7,441 nucleotides of DNA from CAZOIA01 sp964579675 (GCA_964579675.1 CAZOIA010000246.1:1-7441), one strand, 5' to 3'. Counted from the first letter of the stretch, positions 1 through 7,108 are shown. Program-made: numbers and translations. The notes: generated by a model not told the origin, from the sequence alone.

Positions 1-525
1 ATCCGCATGAAGATCGGGGTGATGTTCGGCAATCCGGAGACCACGCCCGGAGGGCGCGCGCTGAAGTTCTACAGTTCCATTCGGATCGACATCCGGCGGG
101 TCACCACGATCAAGGACGGTGACACGGCGGTCGGGAATCACGTCCGGGCCAAGGTGGTCAAGAACAAGGTGGCGGCACCTTTCAAGACGGCCGAGTTCGA
201 CATCATGTTCAACTCCGGGATCAGCGCCGAGGGTGATCTGCTCGACCTGGCGGCCTCGGAAGGCCTGATCGAGAAGACCGGTGCCTGGTTCAGTTACGGG
301 CAGGTTCGACTCGGCCAGGGCCGCGAAAACTCCAAGCAGTTCATCCGAGACAATCCCGATCTGTTGGAGGAAATTCGGCAGCGCATTCTGGCCAAGCACG
401 GCCCAAGGGATGCGGCAGACCGTAGCGGGACCGGCAAGGCGTCGGGCGGAACCGTTGAATCGACCTCCGCTCGGAACAGAGACGCTGTCAAGGCTAAAGC
501 TTCATCCAGAAGGGCGAAGGTCTGA
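1..525 (+). CDS. recA: RecA recombinase, C-terminal half (5' truncated by window edge)
   Basis: RecA forms filaments on single-stranded DNA, catalyses homologous strand exchange and triggers LexA self-cleavage in the SOS response. The frame is open from base 1 and reads IRMKIGVMFGNPETT, the near-invariant L2 DNA-binding loop, corresponding to about residue 195 of E. coli RecA. The ATG at base 7 is therefore an internal Met, not the start. Core hallmarks follow: GGRALKFYSS, RLDIRR-like IRIDIRR, VKVVKNK-like AKVVKNKVAAPF, a FDIMFNSGIS strand, and GAWFSYGQVRLGQGREN of the C-terminal domain. Walker A and B lie outside the window. After about residue 130 of the visible part the tail is low-complexity and net basic, ending SSRRAKV, unlike the acidic E. 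coli tail. The next gene is convergent, 40 bp away. Identity is essentially certain; only the missing N-terminus is unknown. Confidence 0.97.
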   Translation: MRMKIGVMFGNPETTPGGRALKFYSSIRIDIRRVTTIKDGDTAVGNHVRAKVVKNKVAAPFKTAEFDIMFNSGISAEGDLLDLAASEGLIEKTGAWFSYGQVRLGQGRENSKQFIRDNPDLLEEIRQRILAKHGPRDAADRSGTGKASGGTVESTSARNRDAVKAKASSRRAKV

Positions 526-565
526 ACGTGAGCAAGTGCGCAGGTGCGAAGGCAGGAAGCCCTGC

Positions 566-1093
566 TCAGGGTGATGTCTCTTCCGATTCGCCGAACGAGT
601 CGTCGAGGTCGAGGGCGGCGGTGTCGTCCGAGGCGGCAAGTGCCTCGAGGGCACTGATCGGATCCTCCTCCTGATTGAAGATGTCGTCGTCGGCCGCCTT
701 GGCCGCCTTGGCCTCAGTCGGCTTCTGGTCGACGATGGGCTCGGCCGTGCCGGGGGACCGGGCTTCAAGCCGGGTGTGCACCGGCCGGACGTCTGTGGGG
801 TGGCCGTCGATCCGAACGGTGAATACAACCGGTCCGATCACGACATGATCGCCGGGGGAAAGCTCCTCCTCTGTGATCCGGCTGTTGTTGAGGTAGGTGC
901 CATTGGCGCTGCCCATGTCGCGCAGCGTCACCGTCTGGCCCGATACGATCACCACGGCGTGCCGGCGGGAAACCTCAGGCAGCGGGATGCGCAGATCGCA
1001 CTCCTCTTTCCGACCGATGACGGTCTTGCCGGGCTCGAGCGGGAACTCCTTGGATTCCCCGCTCTCCTTGAACATGATCAGCCGCACGTCCAT
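566..1093 (-). CDS. FHA-domain protein, stand-alone, with acidic low-complexity tail
   Basis: The 175-residue product is a forkhead-associated (FHA) protein. FHA domains bind phosphothreonine peptides, usually made by Ser/Thr kinases. The domain spans about residues 3-95 and keeps the signature in order: GR at 27-28, SRRH at 42-45, MGSANGT around 60-66 and a late GDHVVIG strand. From about residue 100 the tail is Ala/Glu/Asp-rich, predicted disordered, with no second domain, signal peptide or membrane helix, so it should be cytoplasmic. I chose the ATG at 1093 because the FHA fold begins at once (MDVRLIMF). The longer ATG at 1183 would add 30 residues that look like translated leader, and it lacks a good ribosome site. 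At 1093 there is a GAGG 12 nt upstream and a GGAG only 2 nt upstream, so initiation signals are not ideal. The partner kinase and phosphoprotein are not in the window. The upstream minus-strand gene ends 158 bp away, so a shared operon is doubtful. Confidence 0.9.
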   Translation of the reverse strand: MDVRLIMFKESGESKEFPLEPGKTVIGRKEECDLRIPLPEVSRRHAVVIVSGQTVTLRDMGSANGTYLNNSRITEEELSPGDHVVIGPVVFTVRIDGHPTDVRPVHTRLEARSPGTAEPIVDQKPTEAKAAKAADDDIFNQEEDPISALEALAASDDTAALDLDDSFGESEETSP

Positions 1094-1205
1094 AGCTCCG
1101 ACCAACCTCAAATCCGGTGACACACTCTTGCTATCGCGACGTGGCCCGCGCCCATAGCCCAAACCTGCAAGATCCATCCACATCGCTTACGATTTGGCAC
1201 CGTTC

Positions 1206-1234
1206 AGTCTACAGGCTCCAAGTACCCGCGGCAA
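1206..1234 (-). promoter_or_regulatory. Candidate sigma-70-type promoter for the FHA gene
   Basis: On the minus strand TTGCCG (1234-1229) is followed after exactly 17 nt by TAGACT (1211-1206). Each hexamer matches four of six consensus positions. Transcription would start near 1199, leaving a leader of about 105 nt before the chosen FHA start at 1093. It lies in the 158-bp gap between two same-strand genes, which suggests the FHA gene can be transcribed separately. Such matches arise by chance, so this is tentative. Confidence 0.25.
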
Positions 1235-1251
1235 GGGGCCCCCCGGACATC

Positions 1252-3168
1252 TCATCCGTCCGGGGTCAGCCACATCAGAGCATAGGGGGGGACGGTCAGC
1301 GCCGACGGGGACGGCTGGTTGTGAGCGTATGTCGCCGTGTGCTGGCCGCGCGCCCATAGGTTTCCGGGATCGCTTGCGGTTCCGGTGAAAATGTATATGT
1401 TGCGACGCCGCGAAATGCCCTGCACGCGAACGGATTGGGGGCGGAACGTCTTGTTGACGAGAAGGAGGATGGGCTCGCCGGCGTGGCGGTCGGGCCCGGC
1501 GGCCCTGTTGTCGGGCCGGACGGCCAGCGCTTCGACGCGGAGCGGATGGCTGGTGGTGGCCCGACAAAGGATGCCGCGGGTTCGACTCAACCAGGCGAGG
1601 CAATTGTAGACGGGATAGCGGCGCCGGCGGGTATCGTCGAAGCCGGGTTGAGGGAACGATTCCGGGCGATAGAGGACCCCGGCCGCCCCGGTGGTGCGAA
1701 ATAGGGTGGCGAAGGCGGCGCCGGCCTCGCCGAGATGTTTGACCGCCGCCGCCGCCCACGCGGCGGCGAACAGGCCGGTGTGCCGGGGGCTTGGCCGGGG
1801 GCGGGGCCAGGCGCCGTCGAGCCGGAACGGCCCCATCGCCAGCGGAAGCTTGCCGGCGTATCGGCGAACCGCCGCCAATTGCTCCGTGATGCCCGCGGCG
1901 TTCTCCATGAGCGTTTCGTCATCCTCCTGGTGGATGGCCGGCGATGCTGCCCAGGCGAGGAAATCTGGCTTCGCGTCCGCCCAGGCCGGCAGGTCGGGGT
2001 GCCCGGAGACGTCGGCTGAGCCGGGCCCGCCGACAAGCACCTTCATCCGGTTAGATTGAACGGCTTCGCGAATGGCGGGCAAGTGGCCGGGATCGGCATC
2101 GCACGCCTCGATCAGGAGCACATCAATAGGCGAAACCTCGACCCGCCGGACGATTGAAATCAGCCGATCAAGCGTTGATTCGCCGACGTTCTGCGCTGAG
2201 ATCAGCAGTCCGGGCGTGATGTTGCCGACCAGAGGCAGGGCATCGGCAACCCGTGCCTGGCACGCGGCATCGTTGAGGTCCACTTCTATCCGCAGATGGG
2301 CCAGTTCCATCGCCGCCAGGTCGGCGACCTCCTGTTCGGTGAGCGGGTGCTTGGGGTCGGTGTTCGTCAGCGTCAGCCCAAGCCCGGGTAACCGCCCGCC
2401 GTCGATGGGGTCGCCCAGCCTGACGGTCACCGGCTCGCCGGCGTCGATGGATTGAACCGATCCCGGCCCGTCGGGCAGCCGCATCGTCCAGGTCTGGGTG
2501 AAAGCTTCACCCGCGCGGACCCGGGGATAGTCGTGCGGTAGCGAGGCGTATGCCTTGTACGTCGTGTCCATGTAGAGGCGCTGATCCTCCATATCGAAGA
2601 TCGCCCCGTCCATGTCGCACTGGACGACTACTCCCGCGGGCGGCTTGTAGCGGATGCCGCGGAACTGCGAGCCGAGCAGTCGGGGATACACGTAGCGAGC
2701 GAAGGTGCCGGCTTCCTCCCGACCATCGGGTTTGATGAGGGTGAAGGGCAAACCGGCCAGCGTCTGGGCGGGCAGTAACAGGCAAAGCCCAATCCGGTTC
2801 GAGGCAAAGTCAGCCATCGGCTCGCCGGCGGCGGTGAAGCGGATGGTACCATCGGCGCCGGCCTCGATGGTACCAGTCCACCGGTAATCGACCGGACCAC
2901 CTTCGCACCGGGCCGTCCAGGTTGCCCTGAACGTCTCGCCCGTCGCGTCGATCTCCAGATCGGAAAAGGCCGGGTAGATTGTGTCCCAGTCGTCGGTCCG
3001 CACCCCGAAGTAGACGCGCCGAACGAGTTCAACCCTGCCTAGCCGAACGTGCTTGATCATCCCGTCCTCGAGCACGAAGCGGACGGGCCCCGCACAGGCC
3101 TGGACCGGTTCGCGCCGGGGTCGAGGTTGGCCGTAAAGGGCGATGGCATTGGCATCGTGGGTAGTCAC
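1252..3168 (-). CDS. D-apionate lactonase (ApnL)-like protein
   Basis: The 638-residue product resembles, by recognition rather than search, D-apionate lactonase, which hydrolyses D-apionolactone to D-apionate in bacterial apiose catabolism. The order of parts fits: an N-terminal beta-sandwich (about 8-235) opening with ALYGQP, then VRLGRVELVRRVYFGVR (41-57), YPAFSDLEI (65-73) and the diagnostic-looking DMEDQRLYMDTTYKAY (192-207); a barrel-like alpha/beta region (about 255-530) with HLRIEVDLND (291-300), HQEDDETLMEN (413-423) and PLAMGPFRL (442-450); and a C-terminal beta domain (about 540-638). There is no signal peptide, so it should be cytoplasmic. The start is GTG at 3168; AAGG sits 10 nt upstream, and I found no in-frame ATG, GTG or TTG in about 130 bp above it. 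The frame is intact. It is divergent from the secreted GH38 gene. I cannot point to catalytic residues, and the true substrate may be another sugar lactone or acid, so no gene symbol is given. Confidence 0.72.
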   Translation of the reverse strand: MTTHDANAIALYGQPRPRREPVQACAGPVRFVLEDGMIKHVRLGRVELVRRVYFGVRTDDWDTIYPAFSDLEIDATGETFRATWTARCEGGPVDYRWTGTIEAGADGTIRFTAAGEPMADFASNRIGLCLLLPAQTLAGLPFTLIKPDGREEAGTFARYVYPRLLGSQFRGIRYKPPAGVVVQCDMDGAIFDMEDQRLYMDTTYKAYASLPHDYPRVRAGEAFTQTWTMRLPDGPGSVQSIDAGEPVTVRLGDPIDGGRLPGLGLTLTNTDPKHPLTEQEVADLAAMELAHLRIEVDLNDAACQARVADALPLVGNITPGLLISAQNVGESTLDRLISIVRRVEVSPIDVLLIEACDADPGHLPAIREAVQSNRMKVLVGGPGSADVSGHPDLPAWADAKPDFLAWAASPAIHQEDDETLMENAAGITEQLAAVRRYAGKLPLAMGPFRLDGAWPRPRPSPRHTGLFAAAWAAAAVKHLGEAGAAFATLFRTTGAAGVLYRPESFPQPGFDDTRRRRYPVYNCLAWLSRTRGILCRATTSHPLRVEALAVRPDNRAAGPDRHAGEPILLLVNKTFRPQSVRVQGISRRRNIYIFTGTASDPGNLWARGQHTATYAHNQPSPSALTVPPYALMWLTPDG

Positions 3169-3350
3169 GGTTGCGGTACCTTGCGTATTCCTCTCCCGTC
3201 TGGGAACCGTCGCGGCACTCGGGTCACTCGCCAGCGTTGCGCTGTCCCATCCTCCGGGACGGCACGGGCACCTTACTGCATCTTTGTTTTCAGGTCGAGT
3301 TCCACCGATCCCAGGCCCTGCTCCAATTCCGACGATTGCCCCAACTGTGG

Positions 3351-3376
3351 ATACCCTGCAGGCCAGGCAGGGCTAT
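3351..3376. promoter_or_regulatory. Inverted repeat in the divergent region, possible operator
   Basis: CCCTGC (3354-3359) and GCAGGG (3367-3372) form a perfect 6-bp inverted repeat around a 7-nt loop. ATA (3351-3353) can pair with TAT (3374-3376) if C3373 bulges, giving nine pairs. It lies about 40 bp upstream of the candidate -35 of the GH38 gene, where an activator or repressor could sit between the divergent genes. There is no T-run, so it is a poor intrinsic terminator. Function is inferred from position only. Confidence 0.25.
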
Positions 3377-3417
3377 CGCATCTGAATCGGTCAGAGCCGT
3401 CCGGCGGCACACAAGCC

Positions 3418-3445
3418 TTGTGCGCACCGAGGCCGCCCTTACAAT
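3418..3445 (+). promoter_or_regulatory. Candidate promoter of the GH38 gene
   Basis: TTGTGC (3418-3423) is followed after 16 nt by TACAAT (3440-3445), a one-mismatch -10 box. Transcription would start near 3452 and leave a leader of about 64 nt before the ATG at 3516. The -35 is weak (three of six), which would fit a promoter that needs an activator. The strong -10 and the correct distance and direction support it. Confidence 0.35.
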
Positions 3446-3473
3446 GAACGGGCCGTATGGTGTCTCAAGGCCG

Positions 3474-3485
3474 GTGCCACGGCAC
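3474..3485. promoter_or_regulatory. 12-bp palindrome in the GH38 leader
   Basis: GTGCC and GGCAC flank a central AC. The two-base centre makes it an unlikely RNA hairpin at full length, but a dimeric regulator could bind it as DNA. It lies about 22 bp downstream of the inferred transcription start and 20 bp before the ribosome site, a place where repressors often bind. No known operator consensus is recognised, and short palindromes are common by chance in G+C-rich DNA. Confidence 0.15.
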
Positions 3486-3505
3486 GATGTCCCGGAAACA
3501 CAAGC

Positions 3506-3509
3506 GAGG
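3506..3509 (+). promoter_or_regulatory. Ribosome binding site that fixes the GH38 start
   Basis: GAGG ends 6 nt before the ATG at 3516 (9 nt before the second ATG at 3519). It decides the start against the 115 extra in-frame residues upstream, because a typical signal peptide begins immediately after it. Confidence 0.7.
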
Positions 3510-3515
3510 TGTAAC

Positions 3516-6500
3516 ATGATGCGAAACGTCGTCACAGCCCTGGTCGCAGCGGTGCTGATCCCGGTCCCCGCCGGCAGCGAGGCCGCAGGGCAGTCTATCT
3601 GGCAGATCGGCAAGCGCGACCACGATTTCAGGGACCTGACCCACGTCAGCGATCTCGGCACCTATCTGAAGACGTTCCCGGAGGACACGAACTTCGCGAT
3701 CGGCAAGAGCGATCCGCAGAAGGATTTCAGTTCGATTCACCCCGGGCCTCTCGATGACTGGGCGGGCAGGAAGCCGCACACCTTCCGCATCACGTTCGAC
3801 CTGGAAGCGCCACCGGCGGGCGGGTACGAGCTAGTGATCGACCTGGTCGATACGCACGCCACCGGGCCCCCAACCCTGGAGGTCAACGTCAACGGAGAAC
3901 AGGCGCAGGTGGTACTGGAAGCCGGCACCGGTGACCGGACGCTGGCCCATCCCGAAAAGGGCAAGGCCCGGACGCTTCGTTTTGTCTTCGGGGCCGGGGT
4001 CCTCAAGCAAGGTTCAAACCGGATCGAGTTGCGCAACATCAGGGGCTCCTGGCTGCTGTACGATTCGTTGTCCCTGAACAAGCTGGCCGACGCCGCTGCT
4101 GTGCCGATCGAGGTCTCTATCAAGCCGTCGATTTTCTTCGTCGAGCGGGACGGTGAACTCAAACAGGAGTTCAACGCGTCGGCGAGCAGCGTGGCGAGCG
4201 CCGAACCGGTTAAGATCGAGGTGCGATCAGGCGTGGATCTGCTGGGAACGTTCACGCTCGGGAAGCCTTCGCTGGGCACCGTTTCCGGAACGATTCACAT
4301 GGCACCTGCCGATGCGCCGCGGCAACTGACCATCTCCGTCTCCGCCGGCGGGCGGAGCGGGGTCACGTCAATAACCCAGATGCCACAGAAGAAATGGCGC
4401 ATCTTCTGCGCCCCGAGCACGCATACCGACATCGGCTACACGAACATTCAGGACAAGGTGATCGAACTGCACAACCGCAACACCGACCTGGCTCTGGAGT
4501 TGATCAAGGAGTTCCCGCTGTATCACTGGAACCTGGAATCGTCGTGGGCGGCACAGATGTGGCTTCGCGATCGCCCGTGGTACCGCCACGAGGAGTTGTA
4601 CGAAGCCGCCCGGCACAAACGGATCGGGATCGAATCCAGCTACCTGAACATGCTGACCGGGCTCTGTTCGGAGGAAGAGCTGATCCGCAACCTGTACTAC
4701 TCCGCCGGCCTGCACCGCAAGCACGACGTGCCCTTCGAGAGTCACACGCTGACGGACGCACCCTCGCACGTCTGGACCGTCCCCAGCGTCCTGGCCGGGG
4801 CGGGCATACGCTGTCTCAGTTGCGGGATCAACGGGATCCGGGCCCCGCTGCTGCAAAAGGGTAAGCTTCACCACAAGGCGCCCTTCTGGTGGGAAGGCCC
4901 GGACGGGGCCCGCGTGCTTACCTGGTTCACCGAGGGTTACTCTCAGGCCGGGCGGATCGGACTCAGCGACGGAATCGATCGCATGCGCAAGGCGGTTGCC
5001 ACCGATCTTTACCGGTGGGGCCAGCGCGAGGATTACCCTTACGACGCGATCCTCCTGCACGGGGCCTACTCCGACAACGTTGCCATCGGGCGCGACATCG
5101 CCCAATCGATCACGGACTACAGCAAGCGTTATGCCTTCCCGAAGGTGACCCTCTGTGCGAACAACGACTTCTTCGAGTACATAGAGAAGAACTTCGCGGA
5201 CAAGATCCCGACGGTGCGAGGGTGCGGGGGAAGCTGGTGGGAAGACGGGGCGGGTTCCAGTGCGCTCGAGACCGGCATCAACCGAGTGACGCACCAGGCC
5301 GTCATTGCGGCGGAAGAGGTCTGGGCGGTGTTAGTGGGCGTCGGCAAGGCGCCGCAATTCCCGCAGGCCCAGTTTGATCGCGTTTGGGACAACGTTCTGC
5401 TTTACGACGAGCATACCTGGGGCGCGCACAACAGCCTCACCGCGCCGACATCGGACTTCGTGCAGCGACAATGGGCGGTGAAAGCCGCGTACGCCACCGA
5501 TGCCGCCAATCAAGCGAAGCGACTGCTGGAACGAGGTCTTGTGCGACTGGCGGGGCGAGTGAAGGCCGCGGACGGTTCGCTGCTGGTGTTCAATCCGTCC
5601 GGCCGGCCCCGCACCGGGGTCGTGCATGCGGACATACCCCGCGGCATGGTGATCACAGGCGAGAAGGGGCCGCTGCCGCAGCAGATCGTGAGGGAGGACG
5701 TCCTGGAGAATCGCACGGTGGCCTTTGTCGCCCGGGACGTGCCCGCGGCCGGGTACCGGACCTATCGTGTCGGGCCCGATGTCCGCAGCCCTTTCGCGAC
5801 GCCCAAAAGGTTTGACGGCAAGGTGCTCGAAAACGACTTCTACCGCGTGACGTTCGATCCGGCTGGGGGCGGAATCGCGAGTCTCATCGACAAGAAGCTG
5901 GGCAAGGAGCTGGTCGATCAGACGAGCAAGTACAAGCTCGGGCAGGTCGTCTACGCCGCGGGAGGCGAGTTCAAGGACCATTACTGGTGTTGGGGGCCGA
6001 ACCTGGAGAAGGTCAACTTCTCCTCGACGACGGATGGAAAGATCGAGCCGGCCGCCGGCGGGCCCGTGTTCAGCAGTGTCAAGATGTCCTGCAAGCTCAC
6101 GCGATTCCCAACGGTCGAGTTGGAAACCATACTGTACGAGCACGACCGGCGGGTCGATTTCGTCCTCCGTTTGAATAAGGAGATGACCTACGACCGGGAG
6201 GCCGTCTACGTCGCCTTCCCAGTCGCCGGTGCAAACCCGAAGTTCCGCTACGAAATCGGCGGCGGGAGCGTCCGCCCGAACGAGGATCATATACCCGGCG
6301 CGTGCCGCGACTGGTTTGCCGTGCAGCGATGGGTGACGGTCCATACCGACGATGCCGCAGTGGCCTGGACGCCGATCGACACGCCGCTCATCACGCTGTG
6401 CGACATGACCCCGGGCAAGTGGCTCGACGACTTGCCGATCACCAGCGGCACGATCTTCGCCTATGCCATGAACAATTACTGGTTCACGAACTACAAGGCC

Positions 6501-6914
6501 GGCCAGGACGGCCGGTTCACACTTCGATACAGTCTGACGAGCGACGCGTCGATCGATACGTCGGCGGCGTCCCTGTTCGGGGAGTCGGCGGTTCAACCGA
6601 TGCGATCCGTTCGCCTGCAGACGGGCCGCCGGAATCCGAACCTCCCGCCGGGCAAGAGCTTCTGTTGCGTCGAGCCCGACAGCGTCACGCTCACAACGGT
6701 CAAACGTGCCGACGACGGCAAGGGGCTGATCGTGCGCGTTCGTGAGACGGCGGGCAGGGACACCCAGGCGAAGATCACCACGGGCTTTGGCGGCGTCAAG
6801 AAGGCTTCGCGATGTGACCTGGTCGAGCGGGTGCAGGGGCCCCTGGCGATCGACAACGGCCGAGTTTCGCTCGAGCTCGGCGCCAACGCGATGGCGACGC
6901 TCCGGTTGGAGTAG
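3516..6914 (+). CDS. Secreted GH38-type glycoside hydrolase (alpha-mannosidase superfamily) with N-terminal PL4-like domain
   Basis: The 1132-residue product begins with a signal peptide (MMRNVVTALVAAVLIPVPAG, cleavage probably near residue 25), so it is exported. Domains in order: a beta-sandwich (about 28-190) starting SIWQIGKRD and ending GSWLLYDSLSL, resembling the third, carbohydrate-binding-like domain of family 4 rhamnogalacturonan lyases; an Ig-like linker domain (about 197-290); the GH38 catalytic domain (about 295-600); a GH38 middle helical region (about 610-680); and C-terminal beta domains from NPSGRPRTG (693) to the end. The expected GH38 zinc site is intact: H303 and D305 in HTDIGYT, D414 in TLTDAPSH (also the predicted nucleophile) and H633 in YDEHTWGAHNS. 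An active retaining glycosidase is therefore likely. It is longer than typical bacterial GH38 enzymes because of the two N-terminal domains. HTDIGYT marks a divergent branch, so mannose specificity should not be assumed. It has its own candidate promoter, is divergent from the ApnL-like gene, and no gene follows on its strand. Confidence 0.85.
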   Translation: MMRNVVTALVAAVLIPVPAGSEAAGQSIWQIGKRDHDFRDLTHVSDLGTYLKTFPEDTNFAIGKSDPQKDFSSIHPGPLDDWAGRKPHTFRITFDLEAPPAGGYELVIDLVDTHATGPPTLEVNVNGEQAQVVLEAGTGDRTLAHPEKGKARTLRFVFGAGVLKQGSNRIELRNIRGSWLLYDSLSLNKLADAAAVPIEVSIKPSIFFVERDGELKQEFNASASSVASAEPVKIEVRSGVDLLGTFTLGKPSLGTVSGTIHMAPADAPRQLTISVSAGGRSGVTSITQMPQKKWRIFCAPSTHTDIGYTNIQDKVIELHNRNTDLALELIKEFPLYHWNLESSWAAQMWLRDRPWYRHEELYEAARHKRIGIESSYLNMLTGLCSEEELIRNLYYSAGLHRKHDVPFESHTLTDAPSHVWTVPSVLAGAGIRCLSCGINGIRAPLLQKGKLHHKAPFWWEGPDGARVLTWFTEGYSQAGRIGLSDGIDRMRKAVATDLYRWGQREDYPYDAILLHGAYSDNVAIGRDIAQSITDYSKRYAFPKVTLCANNDFFEYIEKNFADKIPTVRGCGGSWWEDGAGSSALETGINRVTHQAVIAAEEVWAVLVGVGKAPQFPQAQFDRVWDNVLLYDEHTWGAHNSLTAPTSDFVQRQWAVKAAYATDAANQAKRLLERGLVRLAGRVKAADGSLLVFNPSGRPRTGVVHADIPRGMVITGEKGPLPQQIVREDVLENRTVAFVARDVPAAGYRTYRVGPDVRSPFATPKRFDGKVLENDFYRVTFDPAGGGIASLIDKKLGKELVDQTSKYKLGQVVYAAGGEFKDHYWCWGPNLEKVNFSSTTDGKIEPAAGGPVFSSVKMSCKLTRFPTVELETILYEHDRRVDFVLRLNKEMTYDREAVYVAFPVAGANPKFRYEIGGGSVRPNEDHIPGACRDWFAVQRWVTVHTDDAAVAWTPIDTPLITLCDMTPGKWLDDLPITSGTIFAYAMNNYWFTNYKAGQDGRFTLRYSLTSDASIDTSAASLFGESAVQPMRSVRLQTGRRNPNLPPGKSFCCVEPDSVTLTTVKRADDGKGLIVRVRETAGRDTQAKITTGFGGVKKASRCDLVERVQGPLAIDNGRVSLELGANAMATLRLE

Positions 6915-6929
6915 TCTGAACGACTATCC
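6908..6929 (+). terminator. Stem-loop overlapping the GH38 stop codon, weak terminator candidate
   Basis: TAGTC (6912-6916, beginning with the stop codon) pairs with GACTA (6922-6926) around a 5-nt loop. GGA (6908-6910) can pair with TCC (6927-6929) if G6911 bulges, for eight pairs in all. No T-run follows, so it is not a classic intrinsic terminator; it could instead protect the mRNA 3' end. Confidence 0.22.
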
Positions 6930-6988
6930 GTAATCAGGCGAAGTTCGGGTTCGTCCGGCTGGAGCAGGTAACGAACGCGCGGCTCTTC

Positions 6989-7017
6989 AGACTGCTACGC
7001 AAAAAGTGAGACTGCTA
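6989..7017. repeat. 9-bp direct repeat at 20-bp period
   Basis: AGACTGCTA occurs at 6989-6997 and again at 7009-7017, separated by CGCAAAAAGTG. It lies in the 194-bp non-coding gap between the GH38 gene and the minus-strand small gene, with no reading frame of interest. Closely spaced identical 9-mers can be binding sites or the remains of a mobile-element end, but there is no transposase or target duplication here to support the latter. Confidence 0.45.
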
Positions 7018-7108
7018 TAGAGGATCGCAGCAGACTCTGCCGTCGTTGCCGCATCACCGGCCGCCTGGCGAATGCTACCGGATCGGACGGGGTATTGCCC
7101 AACTGGCT

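Larger units (their letters stand above)
3169..3515. other. Divergent intergenic region between the ApnL-like and GH38 genes
   Basis: This 347-bp stretch separates the two divergent starts. An open frame runs through it in phase with the GH38 gene, but its translation shows no domain and the real GH38 start, with ribosome site and signal peptide, is at 3516; I regard it as non-coding. It holds a candidate plus-strand promoter (3418-3445), a stem-loop (3351-3376) and a palindrome (3474-3485), listed separately. I found no convincing promoter for the minus-strand gene. Confidence 0.6.

Noticed and set aside
551..566. GCAGG/CCTGC stem-loop between recA and the FHA gene as a bidirectional terminator
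   Set aside because: The stem is only five pairs plus a wobble, there is no T-run on either strand, and it reaches the FHA stop codon; it may be chance.
1094..1183. 30-residue extension of the FHA protein from the ATG at 1183
   Set aside because: The added residues are not part of the FHA fold and lack a good ribosome site; the domain begins directly at the ATG at 1093.
2842..2875. Repeated GATGGTACCA within the ApnL-like gene
   Set aside because: It lies in coding sequence; the two copies encode similar Gly-Thr-Ile turns of adjacent beta-strands, so protein sequence explains it.
3171..3515. In-frame N-terminal extension of 115 residues on the GH38 protein
   Set aside because: The translation shows no domain, overlaps the divergent control region, and a ribosome site plus a typical signal peptide begin at 3516.
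4368..5294. Long antisense open frame of 308 codons inside the GH38 gene
   Set aside because: It mirrors a well-supported catalytic domain on the other strand. Its translation is rich in Val/Arg/Gly without domain motifs, as expected for a G+C-rich shadow frame.
5331..6596. Antisense open frame of 421 codons inside the GH38 C-terminal region
   Set aside because: Same reasoning: no recognisable motif, no ribosome site noticed, and full overlap with a real gene.
6915..7108. Possible tRNA, small RNA or mobile-element end in the gap after the GH38 gene
   Set aside because: I could not find a cloverleaf, a T-run terminator, terminal inverted repeats or transposase fragments; only the short direct repeat is supported.
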